A stretch of 64,000 bases of DNA from Citrobacter amalonaticus (GCF_018252635.1 NZ_JAGTXM010000006.1:186001-250000); one strand, 5' to 3'; positions 42,960 to 54,842 are shown, counted from the first letter of the stretch. A program made the numbers and translations. Notes: generated by a model not told the origin, from the sequence alone.

Positions 42960-43047
42960 ATTTCAGGCAGTGATTATTCACTGTGTCGTAGCTCTCACTT
43001 TCTTTGCGCTTCGCTTGGCTAAATGTAAAAAATTGGTTAAGACTATG

Positions 43048-43064
43048 ATCAGGTCAGACCACTT
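43048..43064. promoter_or_regulatory. FadR operator of fadIJ
   Basis: ATCAGGTCAGACCACTT, a close FadR match, 25 bp before the fadI start; binding would block the promoter. Confidence 0.8.
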
Positions 43065-43088
43065 ATTTATTTTTTACAGGGGAGTGTT

Positions 43089-44399
43089 ATGAGTCAGGCA
43101 TTACCGCTGGTCACCCGTCAGGGCGATCGCATCGCCATTGTGAGCGGATTACGTACGCCTTTTGCCCGTCAGGCGACCGCCTATCATGGCATTCCCGCCG
43201 TCGATCTCGGCAAAATGGTGGTTGGCGAACTGCTGGCGCGCAGTGAAATCCCTGCTGATGTGATTGAACAACTGGTTTTTGGCCAGGTTGTACAGATGCC
43301 GGAAGCGCCAAACATCGCGCGTGAAATTGTGCTCGGGACCGGGATGAATGTGCATACCGATGCCTACAGCGTCAGTCGCGCCTGTGCGACCAGTTTTCAG
43401 GCTGTCGCCAACGTCGCGGAGAGCCTGATGGCTGGCACCATTCGTGCGGGTATCGCCGGTGGGGCGGACTCTTCTTCGGTGTTGCCCATTGGCGTCAGCA
43501 AAAAACTGGCGCGGGTGCTGGTCGACGTCAACAAAGCCCGCACGATGGGGCAGCGCCTGAAACTCTTTTCCCGTCTGCGCTTACGCGATTTGATGCCCGT
43601 CCCGCCTGCCGTGGCGGAATATTCTACCGGCCTGCGCATGGGGGATACCGCCGAACAGATGGCGAAAACCTACGGCATCACCCGTGAACAACAGGATGCC
43701 CTGGCGCATCGTTCTCACCAGCGAGCCGCCGAGGCGTGGGCCGAAGGAAAGCTGGCCGATGAGGTGATGACCACTTACACGCCGCCTTTTAAAGATCCTC
43801 TGTCTGAAGATAACAATATTCGCGGCAACTCTACGCTGGCAGATTACGCCAGACTGCGTCCGGCATTTGACCGTAAACATGGCAGCGTTACGGCGGCAAA
43901 CAGCACCCCACTGACCGACGGCGCAGCGGCCGTCATCCTGATGACGGAATCTCGTGCCAAAGAGTTGGGGCTGGTCCCGCTTGGCTATCTGCGCAGTTAT
44001 GCGTTTACCGCAATCGATGTCTGGCAGGACATGTTGCTGGGACCGGCATGGTCCACGCCGCTGGCGCTGGAGCGTGCGGGCATCACGATGGCCGATCTGA
44101 CGCTTTTCGATATGCACGAAGCCTTTGCCGCGCAGACGCTGGCCAATCTCCAGTTGCTCGGCAGTGAGCGTTTTGCCCGCGACGTGCTTGGCCGAAGCCA
44201 TGCCACTGGCGAAGTGGATGACAGCAAATTTAACGTACTTGGCGGTTCGATTGCCTTTGGACATCCATTTGCCGCGACCGGCGCGAGGATGATCACACAA
44301 ACTCTGCACGAATTACGCCGGCGTGGCGGCGGCTTTGGTCTGGTCACCGCCTGTGCGGCGGGTGGACTGGGCGCGGCAATGGTTCTGGAGGCGGAATAA
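43089..44399 (+). CDS. fadI: FadI, 3-ketoacyl-CoA thiolase
   Basis: 436 residues, E. coli length. Thiolase fold with the acyl-accepting Cys in [20 protein letters not shown], and the C-terminal [20 protein letters not shown] and [16 protein letters not shown] motifs holding the catalytic His and Cys. It forms the alpha2-beta2 anaerobic fatty-acid oxidation complex with FadJ; the TAATG junction overlaps fadJ by one base, giving coupled translation. GGGGAG precedes the ATG. Confidence 0.97.
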   Translation: MSQALPLVTRQGDRIAIVSGLRTPFARQATAYHGIPAVDLGKMVVGELLARSEIPADVIEQLVFGQVVQMPEAPNIAREIVLGTGMNVHTDAYSVSRACATSFQAVANVAESLMAGTIRAGIAGGADSSSVLPIGVSKKLARVLVDVNKARTMGQRLKLFSRLRLRDLMPVPPAVAEYSTGLRMGDTAEQMAKTYGITREQQDALAHRSHQRAAEAWAEGKLADEVMTTYTPPFKDPLSEDNNIRGNSTLADYARLRPAFDRKHGSVTAANSTPLTDGAAAVILMTESRAKELGLVPLGYLRSYAFTAIDVWQDMLLGPAWSTPLALERAGITMADLTLFDMHEAFAAQTLANLQLLGSERFARDVLGRSHATGEVDDSKFNVLGGSIAFGHPFAATGARMITQTLHELRRRGGGFGLVTACAAGGLGAAMVLEAE

Positions 44400-46558
44400 T
44401 GGAAATGACATCTGCTTTTACGCTTAACGTGCGTCTGGATAACGTCGCCATCATCACTGTTGATGTGCCCGGAGAAAAGATGAATACCCTCAAGGCCGAG
44501 TTTGCCTCACAGGTACGCATCATTCTTAAACAGATCCGCGAGAACAAGGCGATTCGCGGCGTCGTCATTATTTCCGCAAAAGCGGACAATTTCATTGCCG
44601 GGGCGGATATCAATATGATTAGTCGCTGCAAAAGCGCGCAGGAAGCGGAAACGCTGGCGCGGCAGGGGCAGCAACTGATGGCCGAGATCAACGCGCTGCC
44701 GATCCCGGTGGTGGCCGCCATTCACGGTCCCTGTCTGGGTGGCGGGCTTGAACTGGCGCTGGCCTGTCATACTCGCGTCTGTACGGACGACGCTAAAACG
44801 GTGCTTGGTTTGCCGGAAGTTCAACTCGGACTGCTGCCAGGTTCAGGCGGCACTCAACGGCTACCGCGACGGGTGGGCATCAGTACGGCACTGGAGATGA
44901 TCCTCACCGGTAAGCAGCTTCGTGCGAAGCAGGCCCTGAAAACGGGGCTGGTGGATGAGGTGGTCCCGCAGACCATCCTGCTGGACGCCGCTGTGGAATG
45001 GGCGAAAAAAGATCGCCCCGTACATCGCTCTTTACCGGTTCGCGAACGTATTCTGGCGGGCCCGCTCGGGCGAGCGTTGCTGTTCCGGATGGTCAGCAAG
45101 AAAACCGAACAGAAAACCCAGGGAAATTACCCGGCGACAGAGCGTATTTTGCAGGTGATTGAAACCGGACTGGCGCAAGGGAGCAGCAGCGGTTATGACG
45201 CAGAAGCGCGCGCGTTTGGCGAACTGGCAATGACGCCGCAATCGCAGGCGTTACGCAATATCTTTTTTGCCAGTACGGACGTGAAAAAAGATCCGGGCAG
45301 TGAGGTTTCGCCGGGGCCGCTTAACAGCGTCGGCATTTTAGGCGGTGGGCTGATGGGCGGCGGTATTGCGTACGTCACGGCCTGTAAAGGTGGCTTGCCA
45401 GTTCGCATCAAAGACATTAATACCAAAGGAATCAATCACGCGCTGAGATACAGCTGGGATCAGCTTGAAACGAAGGTGCGTCGTCGGCATATCAAAGCCA
45501 GTGAACGTGACAAGCAGCTGGCGCTGCTTTCGGGTTCGGTCGATTATCGCGGCTTTTCCCATCGCGACCTGGTAATTGAAGCGGTGTTTGAAGATCTGTC
45601 GTTAAAACAACAGATGGTGGCAGAAGTTGAACAGAATTGTGCATCTCACACTATTTTTGCATCCAACACGTCATCTTTACCCATTGGCGATATTGCGGCA
45701 AAAGCGGCCAGACCTGAGCAGGTGATTGGTCTGCACTTCTTTAGCCCGGTAGAAAAAATGCCGCTGGTGGAGGTGATTCCGCATGCTACGACGTCGGGGC
45801 AAACCATTGCCACCACGGTTAAGCTGGCGAAAAAACAGGGCAAAACACCGATTGTGGTGCGTGATAAGGCCGGATTCTACGTAAACCGTATTCTCGCGCC
45901 GTATATCAATGAAGCGATTCGCCTGCTGACAGAAGGTGAGCGGGTCGAACAGATCGACAGCGCACTGGTAAAATTTGGTTTTCCGGTCGGGCCAATCCAA
46001 CTTTTGGATGAGGTCGGAATCGACACCGGTACTAAAATTATACCGATACTGGAAGCCGCTTATGGCGAGCGTTTTAGCGCCCCTGCAAATGTTGTTTCAT
46101 CAATTTTGAATGACGATCGCAAAGGTAGAAAAAATGGTCGGGGTTTCTATCTTTATGGGGCGAAAGGGCGTAAAAGCAAAAAACAGGTCGACCCTGCAAT
46201 TTATGCGCTTATTGGTGCTCAAGGGCAGAGCCGGCTCTCTGACAAGCAGATTGCAGAACGCTGTGTCATGTTAATGCTCAACGAGGCAGCGCGCTGCTTC
46301 GGTGAACAGGTGATTCGTAGCGCGCGCGATGGTGACATCGGCGCGGTGTTTGGTATTGGTTTTCCTCCGTTTCTCGGTGGCCCGTTCCGTTATATGGATT
46401 CTCTCGGCGCGGGTGAAGTGGTTGCGGTATTGCAACGTCTGGCTTCGCTGTATGGTCCGCGGTTTACGCCGTGCGATACGTTGTTACAGATGGCGGAGCG
46501 GGGTGAAAGTTTCTGGAAAGCAGATGCAACTGACCTGAATTTACAAGGTCAAATGTAA
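44399..46558 (+). CDS. fadJ: FadJ, anaerobic beta-oxidation multifunctional enzyme
   Basis: 719 residues (E. coli 714). The N-terminal crotonase domain has the oxyanion loops [15 protein letters not shown] and [16 protein letters not shown] and the catalytic Glu region [20 protein letters not shown]. The middle Rossmann fold [15 protein letters not shown] and [13 protein letters not shown] form the hydroxyacyl-CoA dehydrogenase, followed by two C-terminal helical domains. It gives enoyl-CoA hydratase, epimerase and dehydrogenase activities for anaerobic growth on fatty acids. Confidence 0.97.
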   Translation: MEMTSAFTLNVRLDNVAIITVDVPGEKMNTLKAEFASQVRIILKQIRENKAIRGVVIISAKADNFIAGADINMISRCKSAQEAETLARQGQQLMAEINALPIPVVAAIHGPCLGGGLELALACHTRVCTDDAKTVLGLPEVQLGLLPGSGGTQRLPRRVGISTALEMILTGKQLRAKQALKTGLVDEVVPQTILLDAAVEWAKKDRPVHRSLPVRERILAGPLGRALLFRMVSKKTEQKTQGNYPATERILQVIETGLAQGSSSGYDAEARAFGELAMTPQSQALRNIFFASTDVKKDPGSEVSPGPLNSVGILGGGLMGGGIAYVTACKGGLPVRIKDINTKGINHALRYSWDQLETKVRRRHIKASERDKQLALLSGSVDYRGFSHRDLVIEAVFEDLSLKQQMVAEVEQNCASHTIFASNTSSLPIGDIAAKAARPEQVIGLHFFSPVEKMPLVEVIPHATTSGQTIATTVKLAKKQGKTPIVVRDKAGFYVNRILAPYINEAIRLLTEGERVEQIDSALVKFGFPVGPIQLLDEVGIDTGTKIIPILEAAYGERFSAPANVVSSILNDDRKGRKNGRGFYLYGAKGRKSKKQVDPAIYALIGAQGQSRLSDKQIAERCVMLMLNEAARCFGEQVIRSARDGDIGAVFGIGFPPFLGGPFRYMDSLGAGEVVAVLQRLASLYGPRFTPCDTLLQMAERGESFWKADATDLNLQGQM

Positions 46559-46750
46559 GGTATATCCACACTGAATGGCTGTGGTCTGGTTAAATTGTAA
46601 ACACAGATTGACTATACTTACGCCATTGAGGTAAAACACAGCGTTTCATTCAGTGAACGGATAAGGCACAATGCCGGCCACTGCATTACCGCAATCCTGA
46701 GAGGGGTTGGCTGGGGTGCGTGTGATTCTGGTTAACAAAAGCGGTGCAAT

Positions 46751-47236
46751 ATGCAAGTTTTTATCATGCGTCACGGCGACGCGGCCCTCGATGCCGCCAG
46801 TGATTCGGTTCGTCCCTTAACCCCCTGTGGTTGTGATGAATCCCGCCTTATGGCGAACTGGCTGAAAGGTCAAAAAGTGGATATCGAACGTGTTCTGGTG
46901 AGCCCGTTCCTGCGAGCCGAACAAACGTTGGATGTGGTAGGGGAATGTATGAACCTGCCTGGCGACGTGGATGTTTTGCCGGAGTTGACTCCTTGCGGCG
47001 ATGTCGGTCTGGTCAGCGCCTGGCTGCAGGCCCTGGCCAACGAAGGTGTCGCAACCGCACTGGTGATTTCCCACCTTCCCTTAGTGGGTTACCTGGTGGC
47101 CGAGCTGTGCCCCGGCGAAACGCCGCCGATGTTTACCACCTCAGCGATTGCCAGTGTGACGCTGGATGAAAGTGGAAAAGGGGTATTCAACTGGCAGATG
47201 AGCCCGTGTAACCTCAAAATGGCGAAAGCGATTTAA
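46751..47236 (+). CDS. sixA: SixA, phosphohistidine phosphatase
   Basis: 161 residues, E. coli length. Histidine-phosphatase fold with the N-terminal RHG motif (VFIMRHGDA) and VSPFLRAEQT; the second catalytic His is in VISHLPLVGY. It dephosphorylates histidine phosphotransfer domains such as ArcB in E. coli, and NPr of the nitrogen PTS. Confidence 0.96.
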   Translation: MQVFIMRHGDAALDAASDSVRPLTPCGCDESRLMANWLKGQKVDIERVLVSPFLRAEQTLDVVGECMNLPGDVDVLPELTPCGDVGLVSAWLQALANEGVATALVISHLPLVGYLVAELCPGETPPMFTTSAIASVTLDESGKGVFNWQMSPCNLKMAKAI

Positions 47237-47257
47237 CCTGCCGTCTGACTTTTAAAG

Positions 47258-47273
47258 AGCCGCTGATGCGGCT
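47258..47273. repeat. Hairpin AGCCGC-TGAT-GCGGCT, copy 1
   Basis: 16-bp hairpin after sixA, identical in its core to the smrB terminator at 47407-47440; the two flank the BIME. Confidence 0.7.
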
Positions 47274-47288
47274 GACAAACGATGAAAT

Positions 47289-47386
47289 GCCCGATGGCGC
47301 AAGCTTATCGGGCCTACAAAGATTATATAACACATTGATATTGCGATCTTATGTAGGCCGGATAAGACATCAGTCGCCATCTGGCA
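47289..47386. repeat. REP/BIME element pair
   Basis: Two REP-like units in opposite orientation: TGCCCGATGGCGCAAGCTTA near 47289 and GTAGGCCGGATAAGAC...CGCCATCTGGC near 47353. GGCCTACA (47311-47318) and TGTAGGCC (47352-47359) form their facing arms. Typical extragenic enterobacterial repeats. Confidence 0.8.
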
Positions 47387-47406
47387 AAACCTCCACAGGA
47401 GTTGTC

Positions 47407-47440
47407 AACAATCTGAGCCGCTGATGCGGCTCAGATTGTT
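47407..47440 (-). terminator. smrB terminator hairpin
   Basis: Perfect 15-bp stem AACAATCTGAGCCGC / GCGGCTCAGATTGTT with a four-base loop, 7 bp after the smrB stop. Confidence 0.8.
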
Positions 47441-47447
47441 TCTGTGC

Positions 47448-47999
47448 TCAGGGCAGTTCCGGCGGCGCCCACTCTTCCACTTCGATTAACACCAGCAGCG
47501 CGGCATCGCCGCCATATTCTTTCGGCGCCTGATGGAAGGCCATGATGTGCGGATGCTGCGCCAGCCACAGCGGCGTCTGTTGTTTCAGCACATGTTTGCC
47601 GTGACCGTGCATCACGCAGGCGCAAAATACATGTTCGCGGCGACAGGCGGCAATCAGCGCGCCCAGTTCCTGCTTCGCCTGAAGCTGCGTCAGGCCGTGT
47701 AAATCGAGAAACAACTCCGGGGAATAATCACCACGGCGCATTTTCTTCAGCTCGAAATGGCTGACGTCAGGACGGACATATTTCACCGGACCTTCCGTAT
47801 TCAGCAGCGGTTGAAACTCATCAGAGAAATAGTGGCTGGCATCGGCCTGCTCCGAAAGCAGCCGTTTAACCGGCACTTCGGTGATTTTTTTACGCTGCGG
47901 GCGATGAACAATGGTGTCCTGTTTAATCTGACGGGTGCCTGTCATCAACTGCCGGAATAGCGCCTGGTCCTCCTCGCTAAGCGATGTTTTCTTTTTCAT
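47448..47999 (-). CDS. smrB: SmrB, ribosome-rescue endonuclease
   Basis: 183 residues, E. coli length. The C-terminal Smr domain carries [17 protein letters not shown] and [25 protein letters not shown] (shown as two overlapping parts: [20 protein letters not shown]) with the DxH and HGxG motifs. SmrB cleaves mRNA at the interface of collided ribosomes. It is divergent from prmB and converges on sixA. Confidence 0.94.
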   Translation of the reverse strand: MKKKTSLSEEDQALFRQLMTGTRQIKQDTIVHRPQRKKITEVPVKRLLSEQADASHYFSDEFQPLLNTEGPVKYVRPDVSHFELKKMRRGDYSPELFLDLHGLTQLQAKQELGALIAACRREHVFCACVMHGHGKHVLKQQTPLWLAQHPHIMAFHQAPKEYGGDAALLVLIEVEEWAPPELP

Positions 48000-48167
48000 T
48001 CTGCGGTCTCATCTTTTTTTATTGTCCGTTAGTTTACCCGACTCGATGCGGATGCGAATGCTCAAAACGCAATTTTCACCCGCAACCCCTGCGTGATTGC
48101 TGATTTATCGCCGTCTTCATGGCAAACTAGCCGCCGAAATTAATGCGAGCATGCCCTGGAGGAACAG

Positions 48168-49100
48168 GTGGATAAAATTTTCGTTGATGAAGCAGTGAGT
48201 GATCTGCATACCATTCAGGACATGTTGCGCTGGGCGGTCAGCCGTTTTAGTGCGGCGAATATCTGGTACGGTCACGGTACTGATAACCCGTGGGATGAGG
48301 CTGTGCAACTGGTGCTGCCATCGCTGTATCTGCCGCTGGATATTCCGGAAGATATGCGTACCGCGCGACTGACCTCCAGCGAACGCCACCGTATTGTTGA
48401 GCGCGTGATCCGCCGCGTGAACGAACGTATTCCGGTAGCCTATCTGACCAACAAAGCCTGGTTCTGCGGTCATGAGTTCTATGTTGATGAACGCGTGCTG
48501 GTGCCGCGCTCTCCGATTGGTGAGTTGATCAACAACCGCTTTGCGGGGCTGGTCAATGAGCCGCCTCAGCTGATTCTCGATATGTGTACCGGGAGCGGTT
48601 GTATCGCTATCGCCTGTGCTTATGCCTTCCCGGAAGCGGAAGTGGATGCGGTAGATATTTCTGCCGACGCGCTGGCCGTGACCGAGCATAACATTGAAGA
48701 ACACGGTCTGATCCATCATGTGACGCCGATTCGTTCCGATCTGTTCCGCGATCTGCCTAAAGTGCAGTACGACCTGATTGTCACCAATCCTCCATACGTT
48801 GACGCGGAGGATATGTCCGATCTGCCTAATGAATATCGTCACGAGCCGGAACTGGGGCTGGCGTCCGGTACGGACGGTCTGAAACTCACTCGTCGCATTC
48901 TGGGCAACGCGCCGGATTACCTGTCTGATGATGGTATTCTGATTTGTGAAGTCGGTAACAGCATGGTACATCTGATGGAACAATATCCGGATGTGCCGTT
49001 CACCTGGCTGGAGTTCGACAATGGCGGCGATGGCGTCTTTATGCTGACCAAAGCCGAGTTGATTGCTGCCCGCGAGCATTTCAGCCTCTATAAAGATTAA
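48168..49100 (+). CDS. prmB: PrmB, ribosomal protein uL3 glutamine methyltransferase
   Basis: 310 residues from a GTG start with GGAGGA just upstream. N-terminal helical domain, then SAM-binding [18 protein letters not shown], and the catalytic NPPY in [12 protein letters not shown]. It methylates Gln150 of L3. Starts the prmB-aroC-mepA-yfcA-epmC-yfcL operon, 26 bp before aroC. Confidence 0.96.
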   Translation: MDKIFVDEAVSDLHTIQDMLRWAVSRFSAANIWYGHGTDNPWDEAVQLVLPSLYLPLDIPEDMRTARLTSSERHRIVERVIRRVNERIPVAYLTNKAWFCGHEFYVDERVLVPRSPIGELINNRFAGLVNEPPQLILDMCTGSGCIAIACAYAFPEAEVDAVDISADALAVTEHNIEEHGLIHHVTPIRSDLFRDLPKVQYDLIVTNPPYVDAEDMSDLPNEYRHEPELGLASGTDGLKLTRRILGNAPDYLSDDGILICEVGNSMVHLMEQYPDVPFTWLEFDNGGDGVFMLTKAELIAAREHFSLYKD

Positions 49101-49126
49101 ACCACAACGACAACAACGAGACCGCA

Positions 49127-50212
49127 ATGGCAGGAAATACAATTGGACAACTCTTTCGTGTAACCACCTTCGGCGAATCGCACGGGCTGGCGCTCGGTTG
49201 TATCGTCGACGGTGTGCCGCCGGGCATTCCGCTGACGGAAGCTGACCTGCAGCACGATCTCGACAGACGTCGCCCCGGTACGTCGCGTTACACGACGCAG
49301 CGTCGCGAACCGGATCAGGTGAAAATTCTCTCCGGCGTGTTTGAAGGCGTAACGACGGGGACCAGCATTGGTCTGCTGATTGAAAACACCGATCAGCGTT
49401 CGCAGGACTACAGCGCCATCAAGGACGTGTTTCGTCCGGGACACGCGGATTACACCTACGAGCAGAAATATGGCCTGCGCGATTATCGTGGCGGCGGACG
49501 TTCTTCTGCGCGGGAAACCGCGATGCGCGTGGCGGCTGGCGCAATTGCAAAAAAATACCTCGCCGAAAAGTTTGGCGTAACCATTCAGGGTTGTCTGACC
49601 CAGATGGGCGACATTCCGCTGGCGATCAAAGACTGGTCCCAGGTTGAGCAGAATCCTTTCTTCTGTCCGGACCCGGATAAGATTGATGCGCTGGATGAAC
49701 TGATGCGTGCGCTGAAAAAAGCAGGCGACTCTATTGGTGCGAAAGTGACCGTGGTCGCCAGTGGTGTACCGGCAGGGCTGGGCGAACCCGTGTTTGACAG
49801 ACTTGATGCCGATATCGCCCATGCGCTGATGAGTATCAATGCGGTGAAAGGCGTCGAAATTGGTGATGGGTTTGACGTCGTGGCACTACGCGGCAGTCAG
49901 AACCGTGATGAAATTACCAAAGATGGGTTCCAGAGCAACCATGCCGGCGGTATTCTGGGCGGGATCAGCAGCGGCCAGCAAATCGTGGCCCACATGGCGC
50001 TGAAACCGACGTCCAGCATTACCGTTCCGGGTCGTACCATTAATCGCTTTGGCGAAGAAGTGGAGATGATCACCAAAGGTCGTCACGATCCGTGTGTGGG
50101 GATCCGTGCGGTACCGATCGCCGAAGCGATGCTGGCGATCGTGCTGATGGATCACCTGCTACGTCAACGGGCGCAAAATGCGGATGTCAAAACGGATATT
50201 CCACGCTGGTAA
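49127..50212 (+). CDS. aroC: AroC, chorismate synthase
   Basis: 361 residues. All three signatures: [34 protein letters not shown] with the following [10 protein letters not shown], and RGSQNRDEI. Makes chorismate from EPSP with reduced FMN, the last shared step to aromatic compounds. Three bp separate it from mepA. Confidence 0.98.
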   Translation: MAGNTIGQLFRVTTFGESHGLALGCIVDGVPPGIPLTEADLQHDLDRRRPGTSRYTTQRREPDQVKILSGVFEGVTTGTSIGLLIENTDQRSQDYSAIKDVFRPGHADYTYEQKYGLRDYRGGGRSSARETAMRVAAGAIAKKYLAEKFGVTIQGCLTQMGDIPLAIKDWSQVEQNPFFCPDPDKIDALDELMRALKKAGDSIGAKVTVVASGVPAGLGEPVFDRLDADIAHALMSINAVKGVEIGDGFDVVALRGSQNRDEITKDGFQSNHAGGILGGISSGQQIVAHMALKPTSSITVPGRTINRFGEEVEMITKGRHDPCVGIRAVPIAEAMLAIVLMDHLLRQRAQNADVKTDIPRW

Positions 50213-50215
50213 GAG

Positions 50216-51040
50216 ATGAATAAAACCGCGATAGCACTGCTGGCTCTGCTTGCCAGCACGGCCAGCCTGGCGGCGACGCCGTGGCAGAAAATTACCCAGC
50301 CCGTGCCGGGCAGCGCGCAGTCCATTGGTGGTTTCTCGAACGGCTGCATTGTGGGGGCAGATACGCTTCCGGTGCAGTCGGATCACTACCAGGTGATGCG
50401 CACCGACCAGCGTCGCTATTTCGGTCATCCCGATCTGGTGATGTTTATTCAGCGACTGAGTACGCAGGTCAGTAATCTGGGACTGGGAACAGTACTGATT
50501 GGCGATATGGGAATGCCTGCCGGTGGGCGATTTAACGGCGGACATGCCAGCCACCAGACGGGTCTGGATGTGGATATTTTCCTGCAGTTGCCAAAAACAC
50601 GCTGGACTCAGGAGCAGCTGTTGCGCCCCCAGGCGCTGGATTTGGTCGCCCGTGACGGTAAACATGTGGTGCCATCGTTGTGGAAACCGGAAATCTCCAG
50701 CCTGATTAAGCTGGCCGCGGAAGATAATGACGTCACCCGTATTTTTGTTAATCCTGCCATAAAACAGCAGCTTTGCCTGGATGCCGGAACCGATCGCGAC
50801 TGGTTGCGTAAAGTGCGGCCCTGGTTCCAGCATCGTGCGCATATGCATGTACGATTGCGTTGCCCTGCCGACAGCCTTGAGTGTGAAGATCAACCTTTGC
50901 CTCCTCCGGGCGACGGGTGTGGTGCTGAGCTACAAAGTTGGTTTGAACCACCAAAACCTGGAACAACAAAGCCTGAGAAGAAGACACCGCCACCGCTGCC
51001 GCCTTCCTGCCAGGCGCTACTGGATGAGCATGTACTCTGA
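50216..51040 (+). CDS. mepA: MepA, murein D,D-endopeptidase
   Basis: 274 residues. The signal peptide ends [14 protein letters not shown]-type zinc motifs: [15 protein letters not shown] (His, Asp) and [11 protein letters not shown] (His). Periplasmic, penicillin-insensitive enzyme that cuts D-Ala-mDAP cross-links. The Pro/Lys-rich C-terminus is typical. It overlaps yfcA by one base. Confidence 0.96.
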   Translation: MNKTAIALLALLASTASLAATPWQKITQPVPGSAQSIGGFSNGCIVGADTLPVQSDHYQVMRTDQRRYFGHPDLVMFIQRLSTQVSNLGLGTVLIGDMGMPAGGRFNGGHASHQTGLDVDIFLQLPKTRWTQEQLLRPQALDLVARDGKHVVPSLWKPEISSLIKLAAEDNDVTRIFVNPAIKQQLCLDAGTDRDWLRKVRPWFQHRAHMHVRLRCPADSLECEDQPLPPPGDGCGAELQSWFEPPKPGTTKPEKKTPPPLPPSCQALLDEHVL

Positions 51041-51849
51041 TGGACAATTTCGTAGACCTGTTTATGGTCTCTCCGCTGCTGTTGCTGGTCCTGTTTTTTG
51101 TGGCGATGCTGGCGGGATTTATCGATTCACTGGCGGGGGGCGGCGGTCTGTTAACCATCCCCGCGCTGATGGCGGCAGGGATGTCTCCCGCGCAGGCGCT
51201 GGCGACCAATAAGCTGCAGGCCTGCGGCGGTTCGATTTCTTCCTCAATTTATTTTATTCGCCGTAAGGTGGTGAACCTCGCCGATCAGAAACTCAATATC
51301 GCGATGACGTTTATGGGTTCGATGAGCGGCGCACTGCTGGTGCAACACGTGCAGTCAAACGTGTTACGTCAGATCCTGCCTGTTCTGGTGATCTGCATTG
51401 GTCTTTACTTTTTGCTAATGCCGAAAGTGGGTGAGGAAGACAGGCAGCGTCGACTGTACGGTTTGCCATTTGCCCTGGTGGCGGGTGGGTGTGTAGGCTT
51501 TTATGATGGTTTCTTTGGCCCGGCGGCAGGTTCATTTTATGCGTTGTCGTTTGTCATGCTATGCGGCTACAACCTCGCTAAATCGACCGCTCACGCCAAG
51601 GTGCTGAATGCCACCTCTAATATTGGCGGCCTGCTGCTGTTTATCATCGGCGGGAAAGTGATTTGGGCGACTGGCTTTGTCATGCTGATCGGGCAATTTC
51701 TCGGGGCGCGAATGGGCTCCCGACTGGTACTGAGCAAAGGACAAAAGCTGATTCGGCCTATGATCGTCATTGTCTCGGCGGTGATGAGTGCCAAACTTCT
51801 TTATGATAACCATGGACAGGAGATTCTCCACTGGCTGGGGATGAATTAA
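51040..51849 (+). CDS. yfcA: YfcA, TauE/SafE (TSUP) family membrane protein
   Basis: 269 residues, about eight membrane spans. Family motifs GFIDSLAGGGGLLTIPAL and GFYDGFFGPAAGSF. Probably exports or imports a sulfur-containing anion; substrate unknown. One-base overlaps with mepA and epmC show tight translational coupling. Confidence 0.93.
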   Translation: MDNFVDLFMVSPLLLLVLFFVAMLAGFIDSLAGGGGLLTIPALMAAGMSPAQALATNKLQACGGSISSSIYFIRRKVVNLADQKLNIAMTFMGSMSGALLVQHVQSNVLRQILPVLVICIGLYFLLMPKVGEEDRQRRLYGLPFALVAGGCVGFYDGFFGPAAGSFYALSFVMLCGYNLAKSTAHAKVLNATSNIGGLLLFIIGGKVIWATGFVMLIGQFLGARMGSRLVLSKGQKLIRPMIVIVSAVMSAKLLYDNHGQEILHWLGMN

Positions 51850-52397
51850 TGAACAGTACGCACCACTACGAACAGTTAATCGACATTTTCAACGGCTGCT
51901 TTGCCGATGATTTTAATACCCGTCTGATTAAAGGCGACGACGAACCGATCTATCTTCCTGCTGATGCAGAGACCCCGTATCACCGGATTGTCTTTGCGCA
52001 CGGCTTTTATGCCAGCGCGTTGCATGAGATTTCTCACTGGTGTATCGCCGGGAAAGCGCGCCGGGAGTTGGTGGATTTCGGATACTGGTATTGTCCGGAC
52101 GGACGCGATGCGGCGACGCAGGGACAGTTTGAAGATGTGGAAGTGAAACCGCAGGCGTTTGACTGGTTGTTTTGCGTGGCGGCAGGGTATCCGTTTAACG
52201 TCAGTTGCGACAACCTGGAAGGCGATTTTGAACCGGACCGCGTGATGTTTCAGCGTCGGGTCCATGCACAGGTGATGGCATATCTGGAGGCGGGTATTCC
52301 CGAACGTCCGGCGCGCTTCATCAAGGCATTACAGAATTATTATCACACGCCTGAACTTACGGCGGAACAGTTCCCGTGGCCAGAAGCGCTTAACTGA
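51849..52397 (+). CDS. epmC: EpmC, EF-P hydroxylase
   Basis: 182 residues. Metal-binding HEISHWC in ALHEISHWCIAG, DFGYWYCPDGRD and a further Glu in QFEDVEVKPQAFDWLF. It hydroxylates the beta-lysylated Lys34 of elongation factor P, completing the modification that eases polyproline synthesis. Confidence 0.94.
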   Translation: MNSTHHYEQLIDIFNGCFADDFNTRLIKGDDEPIYLPADAETPYHRIVFAHGFYASALHEISHWCIAGKARRELVDFGYWYCPDGRDAATQGQFEDVEVKPQAFDWLFCVAAGYPFNVSCDNLEGDFEPDRVMFQRRVHAQVMAYLEAGIPERPARFIKALQNYYHTPELTAEQFPWPEALN

Positions 52398-52428
52398 AGC
52401 CAGCGCCACGTTACAATGAGGAAAGAAG

Positions 52429-52704
52429 ATGATCGCGGAGTTTGAATCACGCATTCTGGCACTAATCGACGACATGGTAGAGCATGCAAGCGATGATGAG
52501 CTGTTTGCCAGTGGGTATTTGCGTGGCCACCTGACGTTAGCCGTCGCAGAACTGGAAGGTACTGATGACCATTCTGCTCAGGCCGTCTATGCCAACGTCA
52601 CCCGCAGCCTGGAAAACGCCATCGGTGCCGGTGAGTTGTCGCCGCGCGATCAGGCGTTAGTCAAAGAGATGTGGGACGCATTGTTCCAGAAAGCAACGCG
52701 CTAA
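52429..52704 (+). CDS. yfcL: YfcL family protein
   Basis: 91 residues (E. coli 92), acidic and helical ([26 protein letters not shown] is recognisable; shown parts [21 protein letters not shown]). Unknown function; last gene of the prmB operon, preceded by AATGAGGAAAG. Confidence 0.9.
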   Translation: MIAEFESRILALIDDMVEHASDDELFASGYLRGHLTLAVAELEGTDDHSAQAVYANVTRSLENAIGAGELSPRDQALVKEMWDALFQKATR

Positions 52705-52713
52705 ACGTACTGT

Positions 52714-52746
52714 CGCCATCCGGTTGGCCCAATTTGCCGGATGGCG
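52714..52746. terminator. REP-like hairpin between yfcL and mnmC
   Basis: CGCCATCCGG / CCGGATGGCG perfect 10-bp stem; probably a bidirectional terminator between convergent genes. Confidence 0.7.
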
Positions 52747-52753
52747 CACATTC

Positions 52754-54766
52754 TCACGCAATCTGCGTTTTTACGGCTTTTCCCTTCAGTAACTTCCGCA
52801 CCCATAACCGATTGGGATTCAACGCCGCCAGCGTTGCAGCATCCAGGGGAATGGGTTCGCCACTCATCTGTGAAGCCAGAATTTCTGCGCACAGCGGTGC
52901 AGAGCACAATCCACGCGAACCCAGCGCACCCAGCATAAACAAATCGTCGTACACCGGCGCACTTGCGGCATTCGTTTTGTTGTCAGCTACGTCGGCATAT
53001 TGCGCCAGTGTGGCCTCATAGTCCGGTACATTCCCCACCATCGGCAAATGGTCGCGGGTGGCGCAGCGCACGCCGCAGCGTGCCGCGTTGGCACTCACAT
53101 CAACCTCTTTAGCCCATTTCGCGGCCGGGAAACAGTCAATCAGGCGCTGTCGGTTTTGTTGCTGATCGTCTTCCCGATACTGCGTTTCTTCGCTGCCGCG
53201 ATGGTAGCTGGCACCGATACAGTGCTGCTGATTGGTCGGATTTTGTGGCGTCAGGTAGCCGTCATAACACAGTACCTGACGGATCCCGGCAAGCGCTGGT
53301 GTCGTCGGAATATGGCTGACCTGGCCGGCGACAGCGTAGACGGGCAGCGGCTGCGTTTGCGTAAACCGGGGGATCTGGTGACCGTTGGCCAGCACCACTA
53401 CGGCATGTTCCGCACGTTCGCCGTGAGTAAACTGCAGATCCCAACCGGATGCAGAACGCGTCAGCGTCGCCAGTGAATGCTGGTAGTGGCAGCGTAGTCC
53501 CTGTCTTTCAGCAAGCAGAAGCACGGCGGCAGTCAATTGCGCCGGGCATAACCAGCCGCCCAGAGGATACGTCACGCCGCCACAGCCGGTGTCGACACCG
53601 GTAAGGTGTCGCGCCTGTTCGGCATCGACTGCGCTCGCCAGCGCTGAAGGGAGATCCAATGACAACATCTGCGTGATTTTCTGCTGGCTTTTGTCGTCCC
53701 AGCCCAGCTGCGTGACCCCGCACCAGTCGTGATCGAAGCTAACGGGCAGGGCATCGTAAAGACGACGCGCGAACGTAAATGCGGCAGGGAAAAAGAGATT
53801 TATCGCCGTATCGTGTTTGCTGAGCAGCGGATAGAGCGCCCCCTGACGGTTGCCGGACGCGCCCTGAGCGGGTTTGTCATCCGCGCAATAGAGCGTCACC
53901 TGCCAGCCGCGGCGTAACAGCGCCAGCGCCAGCAGCGCGCTGGCAATCCCACCTCCGATGAGGGCGACCTCGCGTTTTTCACTCTTTTGTCGCGCAAACC
54001 AGGGTGTGGAGGCTGGAATGGCAAGGGGTTGCTCCATTACACCGCGCAGCATTTCGCGCTTGCGGCCAAAGCCTTTGCATTTTTGCATGGTAAAACCGGC
54101 TTCCTGCAGTCCGCGACGGACAAATCCAGCAGACGTAAAGGTCGCCAGCGTACCGCCCGGGCGGGCGAGCCGCGCCATGGCGTTAAACAGCGTTGGCGTC
54201 CACATGTCCGGGTTTTTGGCCGGGGCGAAGCCGTCGAGAAACCAGGCGTCGACTTGTTGATTCAGGCTGTCGTCAAGCCGATCGGTGAGTTCATTGATAT
54301 CGCCAAACCAGAGATCAAGCGTGACGCGTCCTTCATCCAGCAGCAGACGGTGACAACCTGCCAGCGGCAACGGCCACTGTGCCTGAAGTTGACCGGCAAA
54401 TTCGGCTAACTCCGGCCAGCGCTGATGTGAAGCCGTGAGATCGTCACGGCTCAGGGGAAATTTTTCAAAACTAATGAAATGTAATCTTTGTAGCGTAGCC
54501 TCAGGCTGAGTGGCGCGAAATGCAGCGAACGCCTGCCAGAGCGTGAGAAAGTTCAGACCGGTGCCAAAGCCGCTCTCCGCCACAACAAATAACGGGCGAG
54601 AATGATCCACAAAGCGTTCTGTGATTCGGTTGCCACCGAGAAAGACATAGCGGGTCTCTTCCAGGCCGTTGTCGTTGGAAAAGTAGACGTCGTCAAAATC
54701 TCGGGAAACAGGTGTACCCTCAGCGTTGAATTCGAGGTTGGCGGGTTGTATAGCGTATTGTTTCAC
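52754..54766 (-). CDS. mnmC: MnmC, bifunctional tRNA mnm5s2U34 enzyme
   Basis: 670 residues from a GTG ([14 protein letters not shown]), close to the E. coli 668; the in-frame extension to 54826 is not family-like. The N-terminal ~250 residues are a methyltransferase ([33 protein letters not shown]); the C-terminal part is an FAD oxidoreductase ([18 protein letters not shown]). It finishes the wobble uridine by removing the carboxymethyl group and methylating. Weak ribosome-binding site; divergent from fabB. Confidence 0.96.
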   Translation of the reverse strand: MKQYAIQPANLEFNAEGTPVSRDFDDVYFSNDNGLEETRYVFLGGNRITERFVDHSRPLFVVAESGFGTGLNFLTLWQAFAAFRATQPEATLQRLHFISFEKFPLSRDDLTASHQRWPELAEFAGQLQAQWPLPLAGCHRLLLDEGRVTLDLWFGDINELTDRLDDSLNQQVDAWFLDGFAPAKNPDMWTPTLFNAMARLARPGGTLATFTSAGFVRRGLQEAGFTMQKCKGFGRKREMLRGVMEQPLAIPASTPWFARQKSEKREVALIGGGIASALLALALLRRGWQVTLYCADDKPAQGASGNRQGALYPLLSKHDTAINLFFPAAFTFARRLYDALPVSFDHDWCGVTQLGWDDKSQQKITQMLSLDLPSALASAVDAEQARHLTGVDTGCGGVTYPLGGWLCPAQLTAAVLLLAERQGLRCHYQHSLATLTRSASGWDLQFTHGERAEHAVVVLANGHQIPRFTQTQPLPVYAVAGQVSHIPTTPALAGIRQVLCYDGYLTPQNPTNQQHCIGASYHRGSEETQYREDDQQQNRQRLIDCFPAAKWAKEVDVSANAARCGVRCATRDHLPMVGNVPDYEATLAQYADVADNKTNAASAPVYDDLFMLGALGSRGLCSAPLCAEILASQMSGEPIPLDAATLAALNPNRLWVRKLLKGKAVKTQIA

Positions 54767-54842
54767 GTAAGTTACTCGTCTGACAGGCAGTGTCACGATC
54801 TTAGCGATGTGTGCCTGGCGGCGCAAATTTCAGTACAAATTG

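Noticed and set aside
48117-49142. 341-codon frame antisense to prmB
   Set aside because: Mirror of a highly conserved real gene; composition (His/Arg/Gln rich) is not protein-like.
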